Part shown: in pieces, positions 11,155 to 21,089 of the stretch
How positions within the stretch are numbered: position 1 is the stretch's first letter
How the letters are laid out: each line of letters begins with the position of its first letter
Assembly: GCF_048569485.1 (NCBI RefSeq)
Contig: NC_134356.1
Location: forward strand, 534,080,556-534,144,555
From: Anomaloglossus baeobatrachus
Lineage: Eukaryota > Chordata > Amphibia > Anura > Aromobatidae
Reading direction: 5' to 3'
Length of the DNA stretch: 64,000 bases
Notes under the pieces: generated by a model
Told to the model about the DNA's origin: nothing
Databases searched by the model: none
The model's input: the letters and a program-made list of their open reading frames with translations, nothing else
Position numbers and translations under genes: made by a program

Positions 11155-12124
11155 CACCCCCTTGGTAAAACACGGCCCATCCTCAGGCCGTCTGACCACC
11201 AACATTTATTAAAACTGGAAAAATCAACACATTACAATCATACATCTTCCCACATCAGGAGGTACGTTTTCTAAAACTTTAAACTGTTCTGCCATCCCAC
11301 ACCTGCGGAGCAGATGGCATCCTCCTGAACCTGAGGGGGTTCAACAGGGGTGACAGTCCATAAAACAGTCAACTTTTTAACTTGTGGGTAGCCGTCTATG
11401 CTCTGCTACCACTGCCGCTGCCGCCACTCCCAGTACGGGACACGGGTTCCGTGCTCTGCCTCCTGCTCAGAAGCCAGGCCCACTTGGATGTCCTCGGCGC
11501 CGGCTACAACCGACCTCGCAAACTGCCGAGGACTCCATCTCTCACTGGCCTGCTCCTCCTCTCTGCAGGTGCACTCCGGCTGCTCCACAGCCGGGACGGG
11601 GTACCTGGGAGCGGCTGGCGCCACATCTGGGGCAGACTTCCAATCGGGTGCCACCTCCGTTGCGGCCGGGCGGACTGCCGGAGCCGACATCATCACCGTG
11701 GTGGCTGGGCGGACTGCCGGAGCCGGGTAAGATGTCATCGGGGTTGCGGCTACTGCTTGTCCAGGAACGGAATTAGGCAAAGTCCTGGCGTCCCTGCCTT
11801 TACAGTCCTGGTCACATAAACTGCGGTTCCTTCCTCCTGCTCCCCCTTGGTACTCGAGAGCAGTCCTTCCAGCAACTTTTAAAGTTTTCCTTTCGCTTCC
11901 GGTCCTCCGGAGCTTCACTTCCGCCCGCGTTCTCAGGGGGCGGAGCCTCTTTTTCGCGCCCACTGCTTGGGGAAGAAGGCGCTGGGCGGGAGATTTTCGC
12001 GCCCAAAATGGCGGCAAAGATGGCGACTTTCACAATTTTTGCAGCGGAACACCGCTGACAGTCCAGAACAAGGCCCACTTCCTCCAGGTAACTGGATGGG
12101 TTCGATCCTGTTCGTGACGCCAAA
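11155..12124 (-). other. Internal region of the short LTR element
   Basis: It lies between the primer-binding-like site and the purine tract. A 203-residue open frame (11406-12017, minus) is rich in Ala, Pro, Arg and Val and has a repeated PAVRPA motif. A shorter 103-residue frame begins close to the 5' LTR. Neither shows a zinc knuckle, protease or polymerase motif. They may be leader-derived or chance frames; I do not call them genes. Confidence 0.5.
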
Positions 12125-12902
12125 TGTGTCGCCCGGGGACCAGGGGGTACTCAGATCCGGGCCACGGGGTCACTTCTGTGGGTATCACGGTGGCGTGACC
12201 CGGTCTGTGATCCCAGGCTCCACAGTAAAAGGGGGTTTGTTAAGGGAGATTGTCCGTGATGCCACCCACGGTTGTGGTGATTGTGGGCACCACCGCTGCT
12301 CTTTATGGGGCTCCCGGGAGCGGTGACAGGGAGCAGCTTAGTTGTTATTTCTCTCCTCCGTGGGTAGGGGGCTGGTTGTCCCGGGGCCCGGTGATGGGGT
12401 AAGCAGGGAGCAGGGCGCAGTGCTGCGGTGCGGTGCCCGACGGCACGGGCGTACTCACAAGTATTGCACACAGAGTCACTGGTAAACTAGGAATTGCCGG
12501 TGTCCGCAGCCTTCGGTACGGGGGTGTTAGTGTCCCACACACGGTGCAGCAGCTCCTGTTCTTTCCCTGCAGCCAGGTGCCTTTCTCTCCACTCTCTTCC
12601 TCTTTCTCCTCAGCCGGGAACGGGGAATCCACTCCCCTGCAGTGATCCGGGTCACCCTAGGTACCGTCGGGCCACTACCCTGCTCCGGCTACCTCTGGCC
12701 CCTTCCTCACTGCAGCCTGTCCCGGCTCTTTCGGAGCACGCTTCACTATCAGCCTGGGAGCTACAACTCCAGACTCCTCTTCTGTCTGTCTCTTCAAACA
12801 CTCTGCTCCAGCCCCTCCTCTCTGCTCTTCTTTTCTCTTACCCTGGGGGATGTGGTTTGTCCTGCTGCATCGGTGTGGGATCAGGTTACCAAGGAGGATT
12901 AA

Positions 12903-13906
12903 AGGGAACCTGTCATCAGAAATTTCGCCCAAAAGCTAAAAGATTCCCCCTCTGCAGCTCCTGGGCTGCATTCTAGGAAGATCCCTGTTATTATTGTGCC
13001 CCATGTGAGACCAAAATAAAGCCTTTATAAAGTTCTACCTTTTTGTATGCAGCTTCTGTAAATTCGTCCCGGGGGCGGGCTCTCTGCCGTCCGTTATTCT
13101 GCCTCCTGGTCCTGTATGCCGCCCCCATCGCTCCTTTCCATATCTGATGCACCGCCCACTGCTCCAGCCATCCCCGCGCATGCCCAGTGCCAGTCTCACA
13201 GGACTGAGCAGTTTGACCGCTGGTGACGTGTGCGCAGGCAAGTGATTATGGACGGGACTGTGACTGTTATCAGCAAGTACCCGGCCATAATCTCTTGAGC
13301 GCGCAAACCTCTCCAGCGGTCAGACACACTGTGCTCAGGGTAGTGCTAGACTGTATGGGCTGCTTTCAGGGATGACGTCCCTTTGTCATGTGATAGTATT
13401 TTGAACACGCCCCTATCACATGACAAAGGGACGTCATCCCTGGAAGCAGCCCATACAGTCTAGCACTACCCTGAGCACAGTGTGTCTGACCGCTGGAGAG
13501 GTTTGCGCGCTCAAGAGATTATGGCCGGGTACTTGCTGATAACAGTCACAGTCCCGTCCATAATCACTTGTCTGCGCACATGTCACCAGCGGTCAAACTG
13601 CTCAGTCCTGTGAGACTGGCACTGGGCATGCGCGGGGATGGCTGGAGCAGTGGGCGGTGCATCAGATATGGAAAGGAGCGATGGGGGCGGCATACAGGAC
13701 CAGGAGGCAGAATAACGGACGGCAGAGAGCCCGCCCCCGGGACGGATTTACAGAAGCTGCATACAAAAAGGTAGAACTTTATAAAGGCTTTATTTTGGTC
13801 TCACATGGGGCACAATAATAACAGGGACCTTCCTAGAATGCAGCCCAGGAGCTGCAGAGGGGGAATCTTTTAGCTTTTGGGCGAAATTTCTGATGACAGG
13901 TTCCCT
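12903..13906. mobile_element. T2/Kolobok-type foldback element, 1004 bp, near-perfect palindrome
   Basis: It is flanked by TTAA at 12899-12902 and 13907-13910. The ends are AGGGAACCTGTCATCAGAAA and its complement. The two arms, each close to 490 bp, match almost base for base and meet near 13400 around TATTTTGAACACGCC. It sits inside the 5' LTR of the short LTR element; the other LTR keeps the uninterrupted site GGATTAACTC at 11111-11120. No transposase is encoded, so movement needed a helper. The very high arm identity implies recent origin or gene conversion between the arms. Confidence 0.93.
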
Positions 13907-13952
13907 TTAACTCTTTCTGTGACAACCTGGCTTTGCCAGGGCGTCACACTTA

Positions 13953-14161
13953 CCTCCTAAAAAAGTGCCATTCCTCTACTCTCAGCACTGTGCTGCACTG
14001 CTGCAGACTTTACACTTTTGTCTGAGCACAAGAAACACTGTTTTGGACAACAGCTTTAAGTCAATTGAGGAAAACTACAAAACCAAAAGGATGCTGGGAT
14101 TTAAAAAAAAAAAAAAACCCAAAACATACATAATGCTCTAAAACGGGATTATTTTTTTTAA
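13953..14161. other. Short unassigned stretch with poly(A)
   Basis: An A-run sits at 14103-14117. No element end or reading frame is recognised. Confidence 0.4.
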
Positions 14162-14462
14162 GGGAACTTTTCACCAGTTTTTCCCTTATGAGCTGCAGCC
14201 ATCACCAGTGAGTCCTTATATACAGCATTCTAGAATACAGTATATAAGAGCCCAGGCCACTCACCTAGGGGGTGGTCTGGTCCGATGGGTGTCGCTACTC
14301 TCAGTCCAGTGCCTCTTCCAACTTGTGGAATCGCCGTCCTCCTGCCCAGTCCCTTGTGCATGACGCGTCCTGTGTGATACACAGAGAGGCCTCCATTGCG
14401 CTCCTGCACATGCACACTTTGATCTGCCCTACAGAGGGCAGAGCAAAGTACTATAATTAATA

Positions 14463-14500
14463 GCGCTATATCAATTAATAAAATTATTATTATTATAATA
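14463..14500 (+). repeat. Possible L2-type LINE 3' tail remnant
   Basis: GCGCTATATCAATTAATAAA followed by ATTATTATTATTATAATA resembles the microsatellite-like 3' end of L2-clade LINEs (compare 59293-59327). Too little remains for more. Confidence 0.4.
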
Positions 14501-14536
14501 CGCAGGTGCGAGAAAAGGTCAAAAACCGCCCATGTA

Positions 14537-16519
14537 TGTCCACGGGGTCTCTGGGGTTACTCGTCACCGGGCCGTTGTCGATTTGGGTTATCACAGCAGC
14601 CAGGCCCGGTTCCATTACCCCTGCGGTGTCAAAGATGGGGATGGGGATGATGGGAGTTGTTATTCGTGATGCTACCTCTGGTGTGTGGCCAGTTATTAGC
14701 CGCCGCTGCAGAAAGTCTCTCTTCTGGGGCAGATGGTGACGCAGCTCAGGTGTTGCAGCTCTCCACAGGTAGAGCTGGGCCCCAGGGAGGATGTTTGGAG
14801 CAGTAGTTGTGTGGCGCCCCTGACCTGGTCAGGCGCCACTGAGTACTGCACCCATGCTGGGGCAGTGCTTCCAGGTAAACTCCAAAGGCCAGAGTGGGGT
14901 GTGTACACACAGACACATAGCAACCAGGTCTCCTACACCACTAGATGGAACCCTTGGGCAGTCCGCAAGCAGGGGGCAGGCTTAAAATTCTTGTCAGGGG
15001 GTGGAGTGGAAAAGCTGGAGGTTAGTTTTTGCAGGGAGTGAGAGAGGAGACACTGCAAGTGTGGTAGCAGCTGGCAGGGGAGAACGGGTACCTGTGAGTC
15101 AGCCTGAAAGACATCTGCAGAGAGGTGGCCGAGAACGGGGACTACTGGTAATCCGGCACGCACGGGGATACAGGTCCTCAGAGCAGAAATCTATTTACTG
15201 GAGCTGCTCAACCTGCCGGTGAGGGTACTTGAGGTATCTCACCAAAAACACACAGAGTCCGAGCCCAAGCAGCAGGGGGACCCATAAGGAGGCAGTGCCA
15301 GGAGCTGTCTCACCAAGGTTTCCGCTGCCGTTAAACGGACCAGGAAGGGGAGCGGAGGCAGAAGCATCTTCCCCTGCAAGTACGGGGTCCTCCCAAACAA
15401 AAAGGAATGCTAGGAAGGTGAGCTAGCGGCTACCCTCAATCTGGCCTGACGGAGTTCCTGGTTCCTCCTGGTACACTCTCAGCATCGCCCGGGTATCTCA
15501 CCGACCAGCAAAAAGTGAGTAAAGCAGTTCAAAGACATTCTGGACTCTGCATTATTTTGCAACCCATGGCTCGACACCCATACACCCGAGCATCTGGGGC
15601 CAGCCTCACTCTCGGGAGGCCATACCACCTTACTGCCGATACCACCACCCCCAGACGTTCATTCAACGGCAGTGGCGGTCACCTACCCCTGACCGCAAAT
15701 ACCGAGAGTGGCGTCATGACTAGAATAATAAAATCAACCTACCTGTTGTCCCGCTGACCGAGCACTGTGGCGTCCCCGAACAGGATCATCGCTCCTGGGC
15801 GTCACAGCTTTTGGCGTCACAAACCGGATCAGGACTAGACCTGTTAGGCAGGTGACCGGGAGCGCCGGCAATGATGGGATGACACAGAGGTTGCAGTCAA
15901 GGTTCTTTATTCACTGAGATGTCACCGCCTTTGGAATGCTGGGGTTTCACCATGATGGGTTCCAGCCGATCCCAGATAGTTCAGAGGTCAAGGCTGGTGT
16001 TTCCTTCTGTGTGTACTTTCCAGTGGTCTTCCCTCCACCCAAGCTCCTGGGCCGTTGAAAGGGTCACGTGTGCCTGCTGCACTCACCGCGAACCCTGTGA
16101 TCCCCCTTCTTTCTAAGCTGTTCAAGCCTCCAGCTCCGGACCACGGGCCCCTTTCTATTCTGTGTCCTTTTCCTGATGTCTGTTCCTGATGCCTTCTCGA
16201 CACCCCATCCTGGGTGCCGATTTGGCTCTAGCTCCGGTTTGGTGTTAACTGAGTTTTGTGTGTGATGGCTCCTCACTTCTCTGCAGGTGCCCCGCCTTTC
16301 GGGTTGGTGAAGAAGTGGGCAAGAGGTCTCATACCTCGTGATGGCCAACCCTAGCACCTACCCTTGTCCAGTCCCAGTGAAGGAGCTCCCGTGTTATGTG
16401 TTGGATGAGTTATGGTGGTTTACCGGCGATGACCTCCTCCGTATCCGAGATGAATACTGCACCCCGAGCCCGAGTGAGGTGCAGTACCCTGTGGTTCCTG
16501 AAGCCGCAGGGGCACCACA
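14537..16519 (-). mobile_element. LTR, gypsy-like, interrupted by a second LTR
   Basis: On the minus strand it starts TGTGGTGCCCCTGCGG with stem GTGGT pairing ACCAC and ends near 14537 (CCCCGTGGACA). It is related to 8937-9831; without the insertion it is about 950 bp, against 895 bp there. A second LTR piece lies at 14810-15842. Its outer target duplication is not clean. It is a fossil with no internal coding region. Confidence 0.6.
14810..15842 (+). mobile_element. Nested LTR plus primer-binding-like leader
   Basis: The LTR runs 14810-15806. It starts TGTGGCGCCCCTGACC, whose first 29 bases fold into a nearly perfect hairpin with GGTCAGGCGCCAC, and it ends GGGCGTCACA. It is followed by TTTTGGCGTCACAAACCGG, which resembles the primer-binding site of the 10339-13948 element. 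About 35 bases of leader remain before the host LTR resumes (GTTG on the left, GTTA on the right). It is a partial element rather than a clean solo LTR. Confidence 0.6.
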
Positions 16520-16600
16520 TATGTGTATACAAGAATTCTGTATATAAGACCTCACTTGTGATGGCCACAGCTCATAAGGGAAAAATGGTAGTTCTTGTGG

Positions 16601-17696
16601 ACTTTTGCTTTCGTACAAAGGAGCCAATCTGAACAGTCAGAGCTGCTGCCCCTTGTCAATGGGAAAAAGCTCCACCCAGCATAACACGACCTAATCACTG
16701 CTGATAGTGTTAGAAAAATTAGATAGATGTTGTGTAATGAAATAAAAATCCCTGGTGGTCAATTTATGCTGTCTGGAAGAGGAGTATAAAAAGAAGAGAC
16801 TGACTGGCTGAGGAAACTGGAGAAGAATGAAGGAACTAGCTGGGTTCAAGGACATGGGTGAGCTTCTTTATTGCAGACTGTGGAAAGCCTGGCATTGGAG
16901 AGCAGAGAACACAGGCACAATGTGAGTGCTGACAGCCCAGAAGCTCAGTGTGTGAGGTGAGAAGACAATCCTGGACCTGAACTACATCTGCAGACCAGCC
17001 AGATTACTAGGAGATGTCCACCACTACCTAGCTTACCTCAGAAAAGGATCTTGCAATCTATTCCCTGTGTCCCAGGGATCTGGATGTTGCAATCCCAAGC
17101 TGGATCCCTGTGTGACCCCAGACATGCTACATCAAGGAGTGAGTAGCTACTGCTGGACTTATGGTTCCACTGTTGAGAAGTATACAGAAGAACTACTTGA
17201 TATGGGAGTATTGTTGGGACTCATAGTTCCACTTGCAATGCCACATTATAAGAGGACCAACCAAGAAGAGGATTTTGCTCTTATTGAATTATTAAGTGCA
17301 CCAACGGTTTTTGAGTCATGCCAACATCTGCTACAGTTGGACCCCAATATTGGACTGTACTACTTGCACTGCTGCAGCTATTTGGGCATTAAGTGTTGTT
17401 ATTTAGGAGTGTGTTTACCGTCACTGAAGAGAAAATGTCTTTCTCAACTGTGGCCCAATGACATAGGTAGAGTTGGGGAATTTATGGTATGAAATCTACA
17501 GTATTTTACCATCTAGGAATTGCCCCACGCTATCATCACATCCAGGCCTGCTGTAAAGCACATCCTGTACCTTTAAGATTATTAAATATCGGTTGTGTTT
17601 GTGGGATATCATTTGTTTGCTGTTCCTTGCTATGCCCCCCTGCCTTTTACACCATTTAATTACTGTACAATATTCCCATTGGTTTGTTTTAATTGA
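16601..17696. other. Unassigned sequence
   Basis: A 141-residue open frame (17067-17492, plus) shows no family resemblance. I see no TIRs or arrays. The stretch around 16640-17060 has the look of decayed interspersed repeat but cannot be named. Confidence 0.35.
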
Positions 17697-17782
17697 AACT
17701 CTTGTGTGTATGGAGCATGAACAGAGGCTTCCTGAGTGTCTACTCAGGAAGCCTCTGTTCATGCTCCATACACACAAGAGTT
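17697..17782. repeat. Perfect hairpin, 41-bp arms, 4-base loop
   Basis: The left arm (17697-17737) begins AACTCTTGTGTGTATGGAGC and ends CTTCCTGAGT. The right arm (17742-17782) is its exact complement; the loop is GTCT. The first mismatch comes immediately outside the arms. No terminal repeats or target duplication mark it as a transposon. It could be a template-switch (snap-back) event or a hairpin RNA source. Confidence 0.95.
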
Positions 17783-18008
17783 CCCCTGGCAGAAGAGGAA
17801 GACCCTCTTATATTCCCCAAGAGCTCCCATCAAGATTTGGTATAGGCACTGTGCCATAGTGAGGTGAAAACTACCGGACGCCCTGCCCACGGAGGTGGCT
17901 TAGATGGGTGTTACACAAGGTTACCGATGTGCCAGCTATCCGCCAGTTTTGTAATTTTAGTATGCACTAACAGCAACTCTTAAAATATAAAAGAATAATA
18001 TACACGTG
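17783..18008. other. Unassigned sequence
   Basis: Short stretch between the hairpin and the next LTR with no recognised feature. Its last bases (ACACGTG) appear to be the outer tip of the Tc1-like element that resumes after the LTR. Confidence 0.4.
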
Positions 18009-19130
18009 TGTGACGCGCTGGCAAAACCAGGTAATCACAAATAGGCCCCGCATAACACCTTCCCTCACTAGAAAACACACAGCCAACCAGTAAACCCTAG
18101 TCACCCCCTTTAGGGAAAGATAGACACACCAGTGGGCGTGACCAGGCAGTTGGGACATGCCCACCCAGGGGTTTAGACAGCCATGGGCGGGAAAAACAGT
18201 TGATCAGTTTTAGAGTTCAAGGACAGAGGAGTGTGTAGTGGTGGTCAGGCCTGTGTGTCAGGCCTGACGCTGACTGACAGGTACAAGGGTAGGAGCCCTG
18301 GTGCCTTGGCTAGGAGGCAGACGGTGGTCTCCGTCGACAGGAGACTGGAAGACGGCTCGGTGGAGCCGAGGTAGACCGGGCCAGGGTTGTAGCCCGCCGG
18401 TGCCGACACGGGGAACTGACCCGGAAACCGTAGCACAAAAGGGGGTACTCGGACCCTGAAGCCAGGACCAGAACCTACTGGAGCTGGTTAATTAACCAAT
18501 TGAGGCCAGGACTAGAGGTCCTGTCCCACCCAAAGTCCCTCATGGAAGACAACAGCCCACCGATTAGGGATAAGAGGTCACCGCCAGGGCCCATAGATCC
18601 CACGGGCCAGCATCTGCGGGCACGGCTCCTTAGGCCACATCCAGCCGGGAGCGGACTCCTACGTTTCAAACTGGGAAGTAATTTCTACTTAAAGCAGTGC
18701 AGGAAAAGGATAGAGACCCCCAGCCGGGTGGGGGATCCCGAACGCAACTGGCCGCGGCACCAGCCACCACCACCTTGGTTTACCAGAGACTTGTGTGTTT
18801 TACTAAAAGTGAGTACACCAGCACCCCCTGCGGTCGTCATCTCCCCTGCACCAGAGCCACCGGGTCCCGGGGCCACCATCCCTGCCCATGAAGGGGTTAA
18901 CAACTTGCTGCACAACATCTCCCCCGGGTGCCCCGTAACAGCAGCGGTGGTGTCCCACCTCACCACGCACCGTGGGTGGCGTCACAAACCTATTACGGCC
19001 TAGCCCGTACATCTACGCCCCCCATTTTATTCGGCGTGTCCGCGAGACCCCCGGGTCTGGAGACCCTCGAGCCACCACCCCTGAAGGCCCGGATCCGAGC
19101 AGCGTCGGCTCCTGGCACGGGGGCGACACA
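18009..19130 (+). mobile_element. Solo LTR, gypsy-like, about 1.1 kb
   Basis: It starts TGTGACGCGCTGG with terminal stem GTGA/TCAC and CTGG/CCAG, and ends CACGGGGGCGACACA. It carries the GGGTGGCGTCACAAAC core near 18973. It abuts Tc1-like terminal sequence on the right, and the flanks suggest an imperfect GTG-type duplication, so it probably landed in that Tc1 terminus. No internal region is attached. Confidence 0.7.
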
Positions 19131-19505
19131 AGTGCATCTCAATAAATTAGCATATCATCAAAAAGTTAATTTATTTCAGTAATTCAATTCAAAAAGGGAA
19201 ACACATGTATTATATAGAGTCATTACAATCAGAGTGATCTCTTTCAAGTGTTTATTTCTGTTAATGTTGATGATTATGGCTTACAGCCAATGACAACCCA
19301 AAAGTCATTATCTCAGAAAATCAGAATAATTGCCACAAAACATCTGCTAAGGCTTTCTAATTGTTTAAAATGGTCCCTTAGTTTGGTTCAGTAGGCTATA
19401 CAATCATGGGGAAGACTGCTGACTTGACAGATGTCTAGAAATCAGTCATTGACACACTCCTCAAGGAGGGGAGGGTAAGCCACAAAAGTTCAATGCTGTA
19501 TATAT
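19131..19505 (+). mobile_element. Tc1-like transposon, 5' fragment
   Basis: The stretch starts GTGCATCTCAATAAATTAG, a terminus typical of a fish/frog Tc1 family. Its leader is followed at about 19410 by the start of a transposase, ATGGGGAAGACTGCTGACTT (MGKTADL), then residues resembling TDVxKSVIDTLLKEG, the N-terminal helix-turn-helix of that family. The rest of the transposase is gone; Penelope-like sequence follows. A TAA-free full frame is not present. Confidence 0.7.
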
Positions 19506-19509
19506 AGCA

Positions 19510-19985
19510 CTTAGATAAGATGGAGATGTTGAGAAGAATGGATGAGGTAGAAAGCCATGTCATGTAGTCATGTGTTGAAATATAATTTCTTCATGTTTAA
19601 TGAGGAATATTATATGCAAATTGAGAGCTGCCCGATGGGCTCATGTTTTTCGCCTTCATTGCCTATTTTTTTATGTTCTGGTGGGAAGAGAATTCGATCT
19701 TCTCTGAAAAAACAAAAAACATTTATAAAAGATATAGATCTATTTTTAATATATTTGGATGACATACTGATAATTTGGGTGGGAGAATTGGAGATAGTCC
19801 CACTATTTATGAAATACATTAATACAAATGATATTAATCTAAAATGTACATATACTGAACCGCAAAATCAAGTCAGTTTTTTAGATTTATATTTAATGGG
19901 TAGTCAGGAAACACATAAAATTGTTTACTGCAATTATAGGAAGCCGATTAGTAGGAACACAACCCTAATGCCGGCGTCAGGGCCG
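19510..19985 (+). pseudogene. Penelope-like element reverse transcriptase fragment
   Basis: A readable stretch of about 145 residues shows the C-terminal half of a Penelope-like reverse transcriptase. In order these are FFMFNEEYYMQ, MGSCFSPS, the catalytic YLDD followed by ILIIW (codons 19752-19763), NLKCTYTEP, VSFLDL and YRKPISRNT. Enzymes of this family copy RNA at nicked or telomeric DNA. The fragment lacks the N-terminal part of the reverse transcriptase and any GIY-YIG endonuclease, and it ends where another repeat begins (about 19978). It is too short to function. Sequence near 25652-25980 may be the 3' end of the same copy. Confidence 0.75.
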
Positions 19986-20041
19986 TATTTGGCATTCATG
20001 CTGCCCTAGGCACTTTAAGTTGTAACGCCCCCTACTGGTAA
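19978..20041. mobile_element. hAT-like terminus fragment
   Basis: CAGGGCCGTATTTGGCATTC followed by TGCCCTAGGCAC looks like a hAT-type terminal sequence. I find no partner terminus, so only the end is called. Confidence 0.35.
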
Positions 20042-20189
20042 GGCTGCTTTCACACTTGCGTTGTTTTGCATCCGTCACAATCAGTTGTGTGACTTATGCA
20101 ACGGATGCGTTGCAGATAGTGGCACAACTGATGTGACTGATGCTGCAAAACAACGGTCTGTTGTTTTTTTTTACTGTTTTACCAGCTGC

Positions 20190-20340
20190 TGGCTATTGTG
20201 AACGATCAGCTGATCACCCGGCGGCCGGCCGCTGGGCGATCATCTGATTGTTCACAGTAGCCGAGCGATCAGATGATCGTTCTCAAAAGCCAGCTGATCG
20301 CTCTCAAAATCCAGCCGCCGGGCGATCAGCTGATCGTGCT
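20190..20340. repeat. Cluster of GATCAGCTGATC-type palindromes
   Basis: GATCAGCTGATC, GATCATCTGAT, GATCAGATGATC and GCGATCAGCTGATCG recur within 150 bases and are mutually complementary, so the segment can fold into several alternative hairpins. It lies in the left part of the candidate TIR element. Confidence 0.6.
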
Positions 20341-20462
20341 GCGCTCCTACGTTCGTATATAACAATGGTAAGGAGATGATTGAAATTGTTGTTACCAACT
20401 ATCATCAAACTAGGTACCACAGTACTGATTAGTTGCTAGTAGCTGCACCAGTAAACATTTAA

Positions 20463-20952
20463 AGAGTAACTTGAAGGTTTGGTCCGAAGGCAAAGTAATT
20501 TTCATTCTAAATCCCTATCTATTTAGTGCTAAAATATATATATTTTTTTAATATACTTCATTAATAGTTTCCTATCCTGTCCCTTGATGACGCTTCATTT
20601 CACGGAGGGGAAGAGGCTGTGGCAGTGACTGCAGCCTCTGCCCCATGATAACGCTTCTTTCGAGTATCCCAGCATGCACCATGCTCTAGGATTCTCAAAA
20701 GAAGGGTCATCAAAAAGGTCCATTAATTCTTAGACAGGTGCAGTAATGTGTCCTGAGACCCCCATAGGTGAAGTGCACGGCTCAGGAGACAGAACTCCTA
20801 CTGAATCCGCGCTGCTCTGTCTGCTCTGCTGCACTTTCCTAATAGGTCTTTGGAGCAATTGTGGGGGACTCGGGACCGGGTTCTCCTCAGATCTGTTCAA
20901 AATTAATTACCCTAAAGCATATAAAATAATTTCTAAAACATTAAGTCGCTCT
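20463..20952. mobile_element. TTAA MITE, about 490 bp
   Basis: TTAA (20459-20462 and 20953-20956) flanks imperfect termini: AGAGTAACTTGAAGGTTTGG on the left and ...AAGTCGCTCT on the right, whose complement is AGAGCGACTT. The interior is non-coding. It belongs with the T2/Kolobok-type TTAA elements of the window. Confidence 0.6.
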
Positions 20953-21089
20953 TTAAGGTGCGTTTACACTGCTGCTGATTATTGGTCTACCTCAACAAGC
21001 TGTCAATCACCTGATGCAGGAGCAAAATATCTGTCACCCACAAAATGCCGATCACCCGGCACAAATATCCATAATAGGGAACGTCGCCC

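Larger units (their letters stand above)
10339..13948 (-). mobile_element. Short non-autonomous LTR retrotransposon with both LTRs
   Basis: Two direct LTR copies lie at 10339-11154 and 12125-13948. The second contains a foldback insertion; with that and its duplicated TTAA removed, both are 816 bp. The 4-bp target duplication CTTA flanks the whole (10335-10338 and 13949-13952). Read on the minus strand, the 5' LTR is followed by a primer-binding-like TGGCGTCACGAACAGGATC, and a purine tract (AAGGGGGTG) precedes the 3' LTR. The internal region is only 970 bp and shows no gag or pol domain, so the element depends on others. The LTRs differ by roughly 2 per cent by eye, suggesting a fairly recent insertion. 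Structurally it looks whole for its class. Confidence 0.88.
14162..16600. mobile_element. T2-like foldback MITE split by an LTR
   Basis: TTAA (14158-14161) is followed by GGGAACTTTTCACCAG. The left arm segment TTTTTCCCTTATGAGCTGCAG (14177-14197) is mirrored at about 16570-16590 by CACAGCTCATAAGGGAAAAA. Matching TATATACAG/CTGTATATA segments lie just inside. An LTR interrupts the middle. The outermost right end is diverged, so the right boundary is approximate. Confidence 0.55.

Noticed and set aside
11406-12017. 203-residue minus-strand frame inside the short LTR element
   Set aside because: No zinc knuckle, protease or polymerase motif and Ala/Pro/Arg-rich; kept only as a description of the internal region.
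17067-17492. 141-residue open frame in unassigned DNA
   Set aside because: No recognisable family, no splice or regulatory context; cannot be supported as a gene.
17697-17782. Calling the 41-bp hairpin a microRNA gene
   Set aside because: A perfect 41-bp stem with a 4-base loop is unlike typical animal pre-miRNAs, which have bulges and larger loops; left as an unexplained hairpin.
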